From the NCBI GenBank assembly GCA_050043005.1, contig JBHJIZ010000113.1, positions 45,417 through 109,416 of the forward strand: a stretch of DNA of 64,000 bases, read 5' to 3'. The notes below the pieces were generated by a model, which was given only the letters and a program-made list of their open reading frames with translations, was not told where the DNA came from and did not search any database. A program made the position numbers and the translations under genes. Origin of the DNA: Thermohalobaculum sp050043005. GTDB lineage: Bacteria; Pseudomonadota; Alphaproteobacteria; Rhodobacterales; Rhodobacteraceae. Below are positions 25,782 to 34,087 of this stretch, in pieces; position 1 is the first letter of the stretch, and the number at the start of each line of letters is the position of its first letter.

Positions 25782-26584
25782 GCCGCGCTCTCCGTCCTGC
25801 CCATGATCTCTTCTTCCATGTCCCAGATCATCGAGAGGATCTCCTCCCGCGTCGGGTTGAATTCGGGATGCTTCTTGACCTCGCGCAGATCGGCGCCAAC
25901 GCCCAGTTCCGCGAACGGAAGCCTGTATTCCTTGTGAATACGTCCTGGGCGCGGCGCCATGACCAGCAGGCGCTCACCCAGCAGCAGGGCTTCCTCGACC
26001 GAGTGGGTGATCAGGATGATCGTCTTGCCGGTCTCTTTCCAGATATCCAGCACCAGGGACTGCATCTTCTCGCGCGTCAGCGCGTCCAGCGCCCCCAGCG
26101 GCTCGTCCATCAGGATCACGTCCGGATCATTCGCCAGACAGCGGGCAAGCGCCACGCGCTGCTGCATGCCGCCCGACAGCTCGTAGATCATCTTTTGCCC
26201 GAAATCCTGCAACCCGACGATGCCGAGCAATTCGTCGACGCGCTTCTTGGTTTCGCTTTTGGGCGTGCCTTTCATGGCGGGGCCGAAGCCGATGTTCTCG
26301 CTGACATTCATCCACTCGAACAACGCGCCCTGCTGGAAGACCATGCCGCGCTCGGGTCCCGGGCCCGCAACACGGCCACCACCCAGCGAAATGCCGCCTT
26401 CGGTCGGTGCCAGGAAACCCGCCACGATGTTCAGAAGGGTCGTCTTTCCGCACCCGGACGGCCCAAGGACGGCCATCAGCTCGCCTTCCTTGATGTCGAG
26501 TGACACGTTCTTCAGCGCTTGCACGGCCTCGCCGTTCGGCAGGTCGAAGCGCATCGAGATATCGTCGATCAGCAGTCCGGACAT
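25778..26584 (-). CDS. tauB: Taurine-type ABC transporter ATPase
   Basis: This 268-residue ABC ATPase has Walker A (GPSGCGKTTLLNIVAG), Q-loop, the signature LSGGMQQRVALARCL, Walker B (DVILMDEPLGALD) and the switch histidine (ILITHSVEEAL). It powers uptake through the TauC permease at the inner membrane. The ATG at 26584 has a strong GGAGGGGG site and begins the conserved MSGLLIDDISMRF. A longer frame upstream covers the intercistronic hairpins and is rejected. Confidence 0.9.
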   Translation of the reverse strand: MSGLLIDDISMRFDLPNGEAVQALKNVSLDIKEGELMAVLGPSGCGKTTLLNIVAGFLAPTEGGISLGGGRVAGPGPERGMVFQQGALFEWMNVSENIGFGPAMKGTPKSETKKRVDELLGIVGLQDFGQKMIYELSGGMQQRVALARCLANDPDVILMDEPLGALDALTREKMQSLVLDIWKETGKTIILITHSVEEALLLGERLLVMAPRPGRIHKEYRLPFAELGVGADLREVKKHPEFNPTREEILSMIWDMEEEIMGRTESAA

Positions 26585-26599
26585 GAGCCCCCTCCGGTC

Positions 26600-26655
26600 A
26601 CTCGGGGGTAGGCCCCCCGGGAATCGCTCTCCCCCCACCCCTGGGGGGAGAGAAG
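26600..26655. repeat. Tandem hairpins between tauA and tauB
   Basis: Two stems are visible. CTCTCCCCCC/GGGGGGAGAG (26627-26636 with 26643-26652) has a 6-base loop. CGGGGG/CCCCCG lies at 26603-26619. Neither has a U-tract. They resemble stems that protect binding-protein mRNA so that it is made in excess over the ATPase and permease. Confidence 0.6.
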
Positions 26656-26673
26656 TCTCGTGCCCTGCGGGAC

Positions 26674-27672
26674 TTAGCTGCCGCTGCCTTTCAAGGTCGA
26701 CAGCGGGCCGATGTTGACCGCGTCCTCATATGTGTCGCGGGCCTTGTCGATCGAGCCTGCTTCGACGAACACGTCAGCCACGCCCTTCATGAAGGCCTGC
26801 GCGTTACCGCCCAGCCACTTGCCGTCAAGCTGATCGCCCACGGTCGGGAAGACAAAGGTCGCGATGGTCTCGGCGGTCGCCGCTTCGTCCATACCGGCAT
26901 CCTTGGCGATCACCGGCAGCATCGACTTGTCGCCGCTGGCCCACTGGGCGTTGGCATCCGCCGTCACCTTCAGGAACTTGGCGAGCAGATCCGGATTCTC
27001 CGCAACGAACGACGCAGGCGCCGAGGTCACGTCGAACACCAGGATCCCAAGCTCGGTCTTCTCGGCCCCGGTAATCAGCACATTGCCGTGCTCGAGCATC
27101 CGGCGCAACGAGCCGCCCCAGCCGCAGACCATGTCGAGATTGCCCTGGGCAAACGCTGCAGCGCCGTCTGGCGGTGCCATGTCGACGATCTCCATGGTCG
27201 AGATATCAACGCCGAAATGGTCCATCTGCTTCAGGAAGCCGTAATGCGCGGCCGTGCCGATCGGAACACCGACCTTCTTGCCGGCCAATTCGCCCGCGCT
27301 GGTCTTGTCGATTTCCAGCTCGGACTTTACGACGCAGTTGTCGTTGTCGGCATAGGATACGGCCACATCGACGATCTGCAGATCCTGACCGGCCGAGGTC
27401 GCGACGACGAACGGCGGCACACCCTGGCTGACGGCGATCTGCACGTCGCCTGACGCCATCGCAGCCGACATCGCGGTTCCGGTGTCGAAGCTGACCCAGT
27501 TGACCTTGACGCCCATCTCTTCGTCATAGGTGCCGTTAACCTTGGCGTACTGGAACGGCATCGGCCACTCCAGGAAGTAGGCTACGGTGATTTCGTCCAG
27601 CGCTTTTGCCGGCATCGCCGAAAGCGCAAGCAAGGCCGCGGCTGCCACCGTGGCCATGGATTTGTTAAACAT
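26674..27672 (-). CDS. tauA: Taurine-type substrate-binding protein
   Basis: This 332-residue periplasmic binding protein has a signal peptide (MFNKSMATVAAAALLALSAMPAKA, cleaved about residue 24). The mature part matches the TauA/SsuA/NMT1 family (ITVAYFLEWPMPFQYAKV, GVPIGTAAHYGFLKQM, DMVCGWGGSLRRML). It captures taurine or a similar sulfonate for the TauBC transporter. The ATG at 27672 has a GGGAG site. It is the first gene of the tauABC operon. Confidence 0.88.
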   Translation of the reverse strand: MFNKSMATVAAAALLALSAMPAKALDEITVAYFLEWPMPFQYAKVNGTYDEEMGVKVNWVSFDTGTAMSAAMASGDVQIAVSQGVPPFVVATSAGQDLQIVDVAVSYADNDNCVVKSELEIDKTSAGELAGKKVGVPIGTAAHYGFLKQMDHFGVDISTMEIVDMAPPDGAAAFAQGNLDMVCGWGGSLRRMLEHGNVLITGAEKTELGILVFDVTSAPASFVAENPDLLAKFLKVTADANAQWASGDKSMLPVIAKDAGMDEAATAETIATFVFPTVGDQLDGKWLGGNAQAFMKGVADVFVEAGSIDKARDTYEDAVNIGPLSTLKGSGS

Positions 27673-27884
27673 GTCGTTCTCCCTGTCATTCTCGAGCGCC
27701 GTGTCCGGCCGCTCGGCAGAAATCGTTGATGCACGGTCATGCAATTGTCAAACACCGACTGACGGTTGCACTTCGCATCTGCACAAACTGGTCCTTCCTG
27801 CCCGCGATTTCGGCTTTGTTCTTGCCAGATGCCACCCGCCGGGCAATGAGTGTGCCGTCACTCGGCGGCCTGACGGATCAAGCG

Positions 27885-28310
27885 ATGATCATTGGAATCG
27901 GTACGGACCTGGCGGACATTCGCCGGATCGAAAAAACGCTCGAGCGGTTCGGCGACCGGTTCGTCCAGCGCTGTTTCACCGAGGTCGAGCAGGCCAAGTC
28001 CGACAAGCGCCGCCACCGGGCCGCGTCCTATGCCAAGCGCTGGGCCGCGAAAGAGGCCTGCTCGAAAGCGCTCGGCACCGGCCTGCGGATGGGCGTCAAC
28101 TGGCGCGAAATGGGCGTCGTGAACCTGCCCTCGGGCCAGCCGACCCTGCACCTGACCGGCGGCGCCGCCGAGCAGCTTTCGCGTCTGATCCCGCCCGGCA
28201 TGCAGGCGCGTTTGCATCTGACCATCACCGACGATCATCCTTACGCTCAAGCTTTCGTGGTCATCGAGGCCGTTTCCCAGGATACGCCCTATATCCAGTC
28301 GCACGACTGA
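27885..28310 (+). CDS. acpS: Holo-[acyl-carrier-protein] synthase
   Basis: This 141-residue phosphopantetheinyl transferase converts apo-ACP to holo-ACP. The signature MIIGIGTDLADIRRIEKTL and the metal-site motif KRWAAKEACSKALGTG are intact. The ATG at 27885 fits the conserved start, although the ribosome site is weak. Longer frames upstream have no family similarity. In related genomes it normally follows pdxJ and precedes lepB - rnc - era; here it is separated from pdxJ by tauABC and followed by a ceramidase-like gene. Confidence 0.93.
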   Translation: MIIGIGTDLADIRRIEKTLERFGDRFVQRCFTEVEQAKSDKRRHRAASYAKRWAAKEACSKALGTGLRMGVNWREMGVVNLPSGQPTLHLTGGAAEQLSRLIPPGMQARLHLTITDDHPYAQAFVVIEAVSQDTPYIQSHD

Positions 28311-28330
28311 CCCTACGGCGGACATCCCAT

Positions 28331-29017
28331 ATGGCTGAGCATCACGACCACCCGCACAAGATATTCAATTATTGCGAGCGCGCGCAGGATCCCAGCTTCT
28401 GGGCCGAGCCGTGGAACGCGGTCACCAACGCCGCGTTCCTGATCGCGGCAGGCATCTGTCTTGTCATTGCACTGCGCGAGAAGCGTCTGGACGGACCAGT
28501 GCTCTGGCTGATCACTGTAACCTCGGTGATCGGTGTCGGTTCATTCCTGTTCCACACGGTGGCCGAGAGATGGGCGCTTGCGGCTGATGCCATCCCGATC
28601 GCGGTCTTCATTCTCAGTTACTTCGTGCTCGCGATGCGGTGCTATGCTGGATATTCGTGGGGCAGGTCCTTTCTTCTGCTGATCGGGTTCCTCGTCGCGA
28701 TGTTCGCGCTGTCCTGGGTCCTGAATACCCTGCTGCGTGATCTCGTCGGGGGGTCCATCTCGTACGGTGCGCCGCTGGGCGCGCTTTTTGCGGTCGGGTT
28801 CTGGTTGAACCTGCGTGGCCATCCGGCGGGGACGTGGATGATGGTCGTCTCGGGGATCTTCTTCGTGTCGCTGGGGGCGCGGACGGCCGACTATATGGCG
28901 TGCGACGCGCTTCCCTTCGGCAGTCACTGGCTGTGGCATATTCTGAACGGCGTCGTGCTGGGCGGGCTGACACTGGCCTTGATCCGGCACGGTGACAGGC
29001 AGGAAGGGGTGACCTGA
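28331..29017 (+). CDS. Ceramidase-family (CREST) membrane hydrolase
   Basis: This 228-residue protein has about seven hydrophobic helices. It shows the alkaline-ceramidase-like signature FNYCERAQDPSFWAEPWNAVTNAAFLIAA near the N-terminus, FHTVAERWALAADAIPI in the middle, and a late histidine pair in SHWLWHILNG. These are the expected zinc and acid residues of the CREST superfamily. It may hydrolyse sphingolipid-like or aminolipid amides. It follows acpS by 20 bases. The true substrate in this group is unknown. Confidence 0.8.
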   Translation: MAEHHDHPHKIFNYCERAQDPSFWAEPWNAVTNAAFLIAAGICLVIALREKRLDGPVLWLITVTSVIGVGSFLFHTVAERWALAADAIPIAVFILSYFVLAMRCYAGYSWGRSFLLLIGFLVAMFALSWVLNTLLRDLVGGSISYGAPLGALFAVGFWLNLRGHPAGTWMMVVSGIFFVSLGARTADYMACDALPFGSHWLWHILNGVVLGGLTLALIRHGDRQEGVT

Positions 29018-29030
29018 ACAGCCCGAGGCG

Positions 29031-29534
29031 CTAGCGCCGGTCAATCGCGGCGAGCGCCCTTTCCCCGGCAATGGTTAAACGGGGCTGATCCCGCACGAGA
29101 TCCGTGATGATCGTGCGATCCTGGCGTTCGCCGACCAGACGCAGACCTTCCAGCGCATTGCTGCGATAGAGTACATCTGCGTCACGTTCGGCCTGATCGA
29201 CATAGGCCCCACGGTCCGCCTGTTGAAGCCAGCGCCTCGCGTGCGGTTTGTCGGGGTTGCGTTCGGCCCAGGCCCGGGAGCGATCGAACGTCCTCGCTGC
29301 CTCCTGCCGCGCCTGCACGCGGACTGCCTCCGACGGCCCGGCTCGCACGACCTCCAGGAACAGTGCCCGCGCCTCGACCGGAGCGCTTGCGACCAGACGG
29401 CCAAACCGGTCCGCCGTTTGGCCCGCGCCGCAATTCGTCGCCATCAGCGGCAGCAATGCTCCCCTGATCTCGACGTTCTGAGCATGAACCGAGAGCGGCA
29501 GCGACAGCACGGCACACAGCATCAGGATCCGCAT
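29031..29534 (-). CDS. Secreted protein of unknown function
   Basis: This 167-residue protein has a clear signal peptide (MRILMLCAVLSLPLSVHA, cleaved before QNVEIRG). The rest is charged and predicted helical, with repeats of DR/ER pairs. No family was recognised. The ATG at 29534 has an AGGAGG site. It follows the metzincin-like lipoprotein gene by 10 bases and is probably co-expressed. Its stop lies within the palindrome GGCGCTAGCGCC (29027-29038) at the convergent junction with the ceramidase gene. Confidence 0.75.
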   Translation of the reverse strand: MRILMLCAVLSLPLSVHAQNVEIRGALLPLMATNCGAGQTADRFGRLVASAPVEARALFLEVVRAGPSEAVRVQARQEAARTFDRSRAWAERNPDKPHARRWLQQADRGAYVDQAERDADVLYRSNALEGLRLVGERQDRTIITDLVRDQPRLTIAGERALAAIDRR

Positions 29535-29544
29535 CGCATCCTCC

Positions 29545-30507
29545 TCAGTTCGGCGGGAACACACTGCCATCGGCCCAGATCCGGCGCCCCAGCGCGGGAC
29601 AGGCAGGCGACACGACATACGGATCGCAGGGCTCGACCGGCTGACCCGCGCGCGCGCCAAGTTCGGCATTCACCGCAGAACTCGTCTGGAAATGCATGCG
29701 AAAGGTCTGACCTTCGGTGAAGTGATTTCGGGCCGTAGACGCGTTCATCACGTTGGTCGTGCCGAACAGGTTGCCGATGCCACCGTCTGACGGGTGCTGC
29801 AGGCTGAATGCATGACCCAGTTCGTGCGCCAACAGGCTGCCGGTGCTCGAGAACCCAATCACGATGCGCGCGCCAAAATCGGACCAACCGACCAACGGGC
29901 TGCCCTCGACGGTGTTGATCCAGTAGACGTTGATGCGCCCTTGCGTGAAGCCGATATCATCCGAGAACGCATCCCAGTCGCGGTTGTTGCCGCCGACCGA
30001 GTTGAGCATAGCGTTCGTGATATCCGGATCGTTCCGAGCATCGATGACATCGACATCGCCCAGCACGAGGCCGGTCCGTTCGTCCTCCCACAGCGCTTCC
30101 GTAGTCACCAGACTGTCGTTGATCCGAAAGTCCGCAGTGCTGAAAGGGCCCTGAAGGACCCAGATTGCCAGATCGACCGGGATCGGCTGCTCCAAGCCGA
30201 AATTGAAGCTGTCATCGTCGTCGGTCCAAGGTGTGGTCAAACGAGTCGGTGCACGGTCTTCGCCGAATCCGAGAACCTCGTTGCGGTTCGGCGGCGGGGC
30301 GGCATCATAGGTGCCCACCCGAAACACCACCGTGCCGACATCGTTCTGCGACAGACGAAAATCGTTGAGTGCCACAGGTCCGGTCTGGTCCTCAGACGCG
30401 GTCTGGCCGTCGACAAACAGACCGACCTCGCCCGCCGAGTTGCTCACCGTGACGCGGTCGCAGGCGAGCACGGCCATGGGTATCATAGCAAGCAATGCGA
30501 GACGCAT
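29545..30507 (-). CDS. Metzincin-like zinc-protease lipoprotein (putative)
   Basis: This 320-residue protein begins with a lipoprotein signal (MRLALLAMIPMAVLAC, lipidated Cys16). Near residues 228-238 it has HELGHAFSLQH, the metzincin zinc motif HExxHxxGxxH with Ser in place of the usual Gly. It is followed by a Met-turn-like NVMN (M254). It would be anchored in the outer membrane or periplasm and act as a zinc endopeptidase. The upstream beta-rich region (20-200) has no recognised family. The ATG at 30507 has a GGGAAGGG site. The Ser replacement may weaken the helix turn, so activity is inferred. Confidence 0.7.
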   Translation of the reverse strand: MRLALLAMIPMAVLACDRVTVSNSAGEVGLFVDGQTASEDQTGPVALNDFRLSQNDVGTVVFRVGTYDAAPPPNRNEVLGFGEDRAPTRLTTPWTDDDDSFNFGLEQPIPVDLAIWVLQGPFSTADFRINDSLVTTEALWEDERTGLVLGDVDVIDARNDPDITNAMLNSVGGNNRDWDAFSDDIGFTQGRINVYWINTVEGSPLVGWSDFGARIVIGFSSTGSLLAHELGHAFSLQHPSDGGIGNLFGTTNVMNASTARNHFTEGQTFRMHFQTSSAVNAELGARAGQPVEPCDPYVVSPACPALGRRIWADGSVFPPN

Positions 30508-30603
30508 CGGCTTCCCTTCCCGTTCGATCACGGGAAGAAGGATATCACGGCCGCATGATTCTACCCAAAGTGGCGTCGCGTCCGCTGTTTTGCTGAGCCG
30601 ACA

Positions 30604-31149
30604 TCAGTTCGCGGCAAGATCACCCAACGCTACGCCATCCATCCGCGCAATAACGCCCGGATGAAACGGCAGGGACTTGGTGCCTGCGGAGCTCAACGCG
30701 AGATCGCCCTCGGCGATCGCAGCACTCAGCATCCATGCGTGTCGGTCCGGGAAACCGGCCTCGGCCACAAGGATGTGGTTCTCGAACGCCGCGATCTGGT
30801 TCAGGTCGATCTTGCCATAGGGCGCAAAGCTCCCGGCGCCATCCCGCATCGCCAAAGCCTCTGGCACGGGCAAGACCGCGACCTCCATCTGGTTGGTGCC
30901 GATCAGGCTGGCGAGACGCTCGGGGTGTGGGGCCCTTGCCGCACGGGCCTTGGCCGTGGGCAGCGCATGGTTGATCCCGGCGACCAGCGCTTCGGCCAGG
31001 CGGAAGGTCTCGGCATCCTTGCGGTGACAGCCGATCAGCAGGTGCTTGCGCCGGTAAGCAACCCATTGCGGATAAAGCGTGTGGGCGCTGGCGGCAGGCG
31101 CAATGGCGCCCGCCGCAAGGCCGACCGGGAAGGACCGGCGCGAGAGCAT
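30604..31149 (-). CDS. Exported protein, possibly TAXI-type solute-binding fragment
   Basis: This 181-residue protein starts with a Tat-like or Sec signal (MLSRRSFPVGLAAGAIAPAASA). The rest, with LASLIGTNQMEVAVLPVPEALAM, HILVAEAGFPDRHAWMLSAAIAE and LPFHPGVIARMDG, resembles the C-terminal half of TAXI-family TRAP solute-binding proteins. At 181 residues it is much shorter than the usual ~320. It overlaps the end of the acetamidase gene by 115 bases. No TRAP permease is nearby. The function is uncertain. Confidence 0.6.
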   Translation of the reverse strand: MLSRRSFPVGLAAGAIAPAASAHTLYPQWVAYRRKHLLIGCHRKDAETFRLAEALVAGINHALPTAKARAARAPHPERLASLIGTNQMEVAVLPVPEALAMRDGAGSFAPYGKIDLNQIAAFENHILVAEAGFPDRHAWMLSAAIAEGDLALSSAGTKSLPFHPGVIARMDGVALGDLAAN

Positions 31150-32390
31150 TCGTCGAACACGCCTTCGTTCAGCACCGCCGTGATCACATAGTTCGGCACA
31201 TCCACGACTTGTCCCACGCGCAGATCGACCGCGACCGAGGCGAGGATATAGGCCTGCTCGGCCGTCAGCCCGTGCTCACGTTGGATATACTCGATCATCT
31301 GAATCAGCGCGTGGCGCGCGGCCAGCGTCAGATCCTCGGACAGGTTCGTCAGGTCCGGCAGTTCGGCGGCATCCAGATAGGTGTGCGATGGCGGCACCTC
31401 TCCGGCGGCTTTCAGGGGCATTCCGACGGTCTGGTAGAACTTGGTCGGCTCCATGTTGCGGATCTGCGCGCCGCCCTCGACGGCGGGCGCCTTGACGAAC
31501 TCGCCCTGACCGGGCCGGATCTCGGTCGTCAGCGTGACAACGGCCCCCATCTCGATCGCCGTGCCGCCAACCTCGCCATCGCCTTGCGCATAGTGAACAT
31601 CGCCGACGAACAGACCGCAGCCGTCGATGAAGCAGGGGAACAGCATGGTCGTGCCGATCTGCATCTGCTGGACGTCCATGTTGCCGCCGTTCTCGCGCGG
31701 TGGAACGGTGCGCAGGCAGTCGTCCTTGTGCGCGCCATCGGGTCCGCAGACCGCCGAGGGCAGGGCGCCGACCGGCTGCGGCGGCAGGGCAATCCCTCCG
31801 GCAGCGGCCAGTGCGGCTTCCCGGGCTTTCCATGCGGTTACCTCTTCCTCACCCGGCAGAACCCCCACCGAACCAAGGAACGCCTCGTAAGGGATCTTCA
31901 CGCCCGGCATCCCGTCGGATTCAGCGTGGGTCCGGCTGAGCCGCCAGTTCACAACGTAAGGTTCCGTGAAGATGTCACGCAGGAAGCCGAAGCCCGGCGC
32001 GATGACGGTATAGCCGTATTCGTCCGGCACGATGTCCATAAGCGTCACCGCGAGCACGTCGCCGCGCTTGGCGCCTTCGATGAAGACGGGCCCGGTCATC
32101 GGGTGCACGAGGTTCAGATCGACCGCGGCCAGATCCGCCGCGACTGAGTCGAGCGTCAGGTCGCTGTCCAGCGCATCGCGGGCGTGCAGAACGATCACAT
32201 CGCCCGGATTGGCGCGCGTCACGGGCGGGATTGCAGGGTGATAGCGGTTGAAGCAGTTCGGATCGTCAGCGCAGTGATCGCCCTGTTTTTCGATCACGAC
32301 CTTGGTCATCCAGGTCTGATCGGTCGTGTCGGCATGCGCCGGTGCGACCACAAGGGCTGCCACCCCAAGAAGAACGGCTGTTCTGGTCAT
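31035..32390 (-). CDS. Periplasmic acetamidase/formamidase-family hydrolase
   Basis: This 451-residue protein has a signal peptide (MTRTAVLLGVAALVVAPAHA), and the mature part matches the FmdA_AmdA family (GDVIVLHARDALDSDLT, HPMTGPVFIEGAKRGDVL, MLFPCFIDGCGLFVGDVHYAQGDGEV). These enzymes hydrolyse formamide, acetamide or related amides to ammonium and acid. The ATG at 32390 has a GGAGAGAG site. The conserved domain ends near VPNYVITAVLNEGVFDE. The last ~38 residues are arginine-rich and overlap the next gene, suggesting a lost stop codon. Confidence 0.85.
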   Translation of the reverse strand: MTRTAVLLGVAALVVAPAHADTTDQTWMTKVVIEKQGDHCADDPNCFNRYHPAIPPVTRANPGDVIVLHARDALDSDLTLDSVAADLAAVDLNLVHPMTGPVFIEGAKRGDVLAVTLMDIVPDEYGYTVIAPGFGFLRDIFTEPYVVNWRLSRTHAESDGMPGVKIPYEAFLGSVGVLPGEEEVTAWKAREAALAAAGGIALPPQPVGALPSAVCGPDGAHKDDCLRTVPPRENGGNMDVQQMQIGTTMLFPCFIDGCGLFVGDVHYAQGDGEVGGTAIEMGAVVTLTTEIRPGQGEFVKAPAVEGGAQIRNMEPTKFYQTVGMPLKAAGEVPPSHTYLDAAELPDLTNLSEDLTLAARHALIQMIEYIQREHGLTAEQAYILASVAVDLRVGQVVDVPNYVITAVLNEGVFDECSRAGPSRSALRRAPLRLPPAPTRFIRNGLLTGASTC

Positions 32391-32553
32391 GATCTCTCTC
32401 CGCTGTCGTGTTGTTCTGAAATGACACGTATCACGAATCCAGTGATGTCCAGACATCGCAATGCTGCGCTGCACGCAAGCGCGGATGATCACATGCTTGA
32501 AGGCGCGCGATCCTTCCCGTAACACGCCGATCAGGACCAGACGGGAGGCCCCA

Positions 32554-32793
32554 ATGCGCGCACGCGTCCACGTGACCCTGAAGACCGGCGTTCTCGACCC
32601 ACAGGGCGAGGCGATCCGCCATGCACTGGGCTCGTTGGGTTTCGACGGTGTCGACGGGGTGCGGCAGGGTAAGGTGATCGAACTGGACTTGACCGAAACG
32701 GATCCCGCCAAGGCCGAGGCCAGTGTGCGCGAGATGTGCGAGAAACTGCTGGCCAACACGGTGATCGAGAACTACGCGATCGCGCTGGAATAG
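32554..32793 (+). CDS. purS: Phosphoribosylformylglycinamidine synthase subunit PurS
   Basis: This 79-residue protein is the small subunit that bridges PurL and PurQ in purine synthesis. It has the family pattern MRARVHVTLKTGVLDPQGEAIRHALGSLGF ... VRQGKVIELDL ... LLANTVIENYAIAL. The ATG at 32554 has a GGGAGG site. purQ normally follows, and purC precedes, in this group; neither is present, so it is isolated here. Confidence 0.92.
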   Translation: MRARVHVTLKTGVLDPQGEAIRHALGSLGFDGVDGVRQGKVIELDLTETDPAKAEASVREMCEKLLANTVIENYAIALE

Positions 32794-32829
32794 GGTATGC
32801 TGCTCCCGTTGGGATGTTGGGGGCAGGGC

Positions 32830-33357
32830 ATGGCAGCGAAGACCGAGCGTGGGCGCCGGAGCAACTATACCCTTTTGTGCATGCTGTTCGTGATTCCGGG
32901 CTTTTTCTGGTGGTTCGCCGCCACCATGGCCAGTGACCTGAACGAAGCCCGCGCGTTGTCCGAGAGGATCACCGGCGAGGTCGTCGAACAGGTAAAGAAC
33001 GAGTACAGCTGCAAGGACTCGGACGGCAAGCGGCGGACCTGCACCAATTGGCTTTACAAGGTGCGCTTCGACATGCTGGGGGACAAGATGACCCGGCAGC
33101 TCATGACGCCGCGCTTCGATCCGAAATACATCGAACATGTCGACGGCATCGACCACGAAACACAGACCGTCGGCACGACGATGAACCTGCTGCTGCGGCG
33201 CGATCTGGATTACGCGGTGGCACCCGATTCCTACTGGGCTGCCTATTTGACGCCGCTCATACTGGCGGGTGGAGGTTGCTTCGCGATGCTGTTTGTGGTT
33301 GTCGGGATTTCACTCGGATGGGAACGCCCAAAGCGCCGCGAGGTCGACGCGGCCTGA
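32830..33357 (+). CDS. Two-helix membrane protein of tandem pair (copy 1)
   Basis: This 175-residue protein has one membrane helix near the N-terminus (about 14-34) and one near the C-terminus (about 141-163). They flank a soluble domain with a paired-cysteine motif, CKDSDGKRRTC. The layout resembles DUF3592-type proteins, but that is tentative. The ATG at 32830 has a GGGGCAGGG site and matches the start of the paralogue; an ATG at 32797 is possible. It follows purS closely. The function is unknown. Confidence 0.7.
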   Translation: MAAKTERGRRSNYTLLCMLFVIPGFFWWFAATMASDLNEARALSERITGEVVEQVKNEYSCKDSDGKRRTCTNWLYKVRFDMLGDKMTRQLMTPRFDPKYIEHVDGIDHETQTVGTTMNLLLRRDLDYAVAPDSYWAAYLTPLILAGGGCFAMLFVVVGISLGWERPKRREVDAA

Positions 33358-33394
33358 CACGACGTTTTGGATCGGGACCCGGGGGAGACGGATC

Positions 33395-33904
33395 ATGGCC
33401 TCGCACAATCGCGGTTTGAACAACGGGCTCTTGCTGTTGCTGCTGATCCTTCCGGGCATCTTCTTCTACTTCGGGATCAACATGGCGGTCTGGCGCTATG
33501 AGCAACGCGCGCTTGCCGAACGGATTGTCGGCGAAGTCGCCGAGGTTCAGAAGAACAGCTACGAGTGCAAGGACTCGGACGGGAACCGCCGGACCTGCAC
33601 CGAGTGGGCCTACACGGTGACCTTCGACTTCGCGGGCGACAGGATGCGACGCCCGCTGCTGGAAGTGAACTTCGAACCCGACGGTGGGCGTTTCAGCTCG
33701 GACGAGGTCGACCCGGAGGTCTACGTCGCGGGCGCGAAGATACCGTTGCTGCTGCGCCGGGATCTCGACAACGCCGTCGCACCGGATCTGTTCTGGGCGG
33801 CGTTCCTGATACCGACCGTGCTGCTGGGGTTCGGCACGTTCGTGCTGATCATGATTTCGATCGCGATTCTGGTGTTTTGGGAGCGTGCGCCACGCAGATC
33901 CTGA
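33395..33904 (+). CDS. Two-helix membrane protein of tandem pair (copy 2)
   Basis: This 169-residue paralogue of the preceding protein has the same topology and the same CKDSDGNRRTC motif and LLLRRDLDNAVAPD segment. The domain between the helices is diverged. The ATG at 33395 has a GGGGGAG site. The shared cysteines suggest a disulphide loop in the periplasm. Tandem duplication is evident. No function was recognised. Confidence 0.72.
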   Translation: MASHNRGLNNGLLLLLLILPGIFFYFGINMAVWRYEQRALAERIVGEVAEVQKNSYECKDSDGNRRTCTEWAYTVTFDFAGDRMRRPLLEVNFEPDGGRFSSDEVDPEVYVAGAKIPLLLRRDLDNAVAPDLFWAAFLIPTVLLGFGTFVLIMISIAILVFWERAPRRS

Positions 33905-34087
33905 AGCTTGAAAGCACTGCCAGAATTGCCCTCTCCCTACCGCCCCCGATCCTGGAAGCGAAAAGCTAACAACATCTGAGCAACGACTGGCCATCGGGTT
34001 GATAATGCTGAGAACACGATTCAAATGCCATGGGACAAGCTCGACCGGCAACCAAGGCCGACACACCGTCGCGACGACCAAGGGCGT

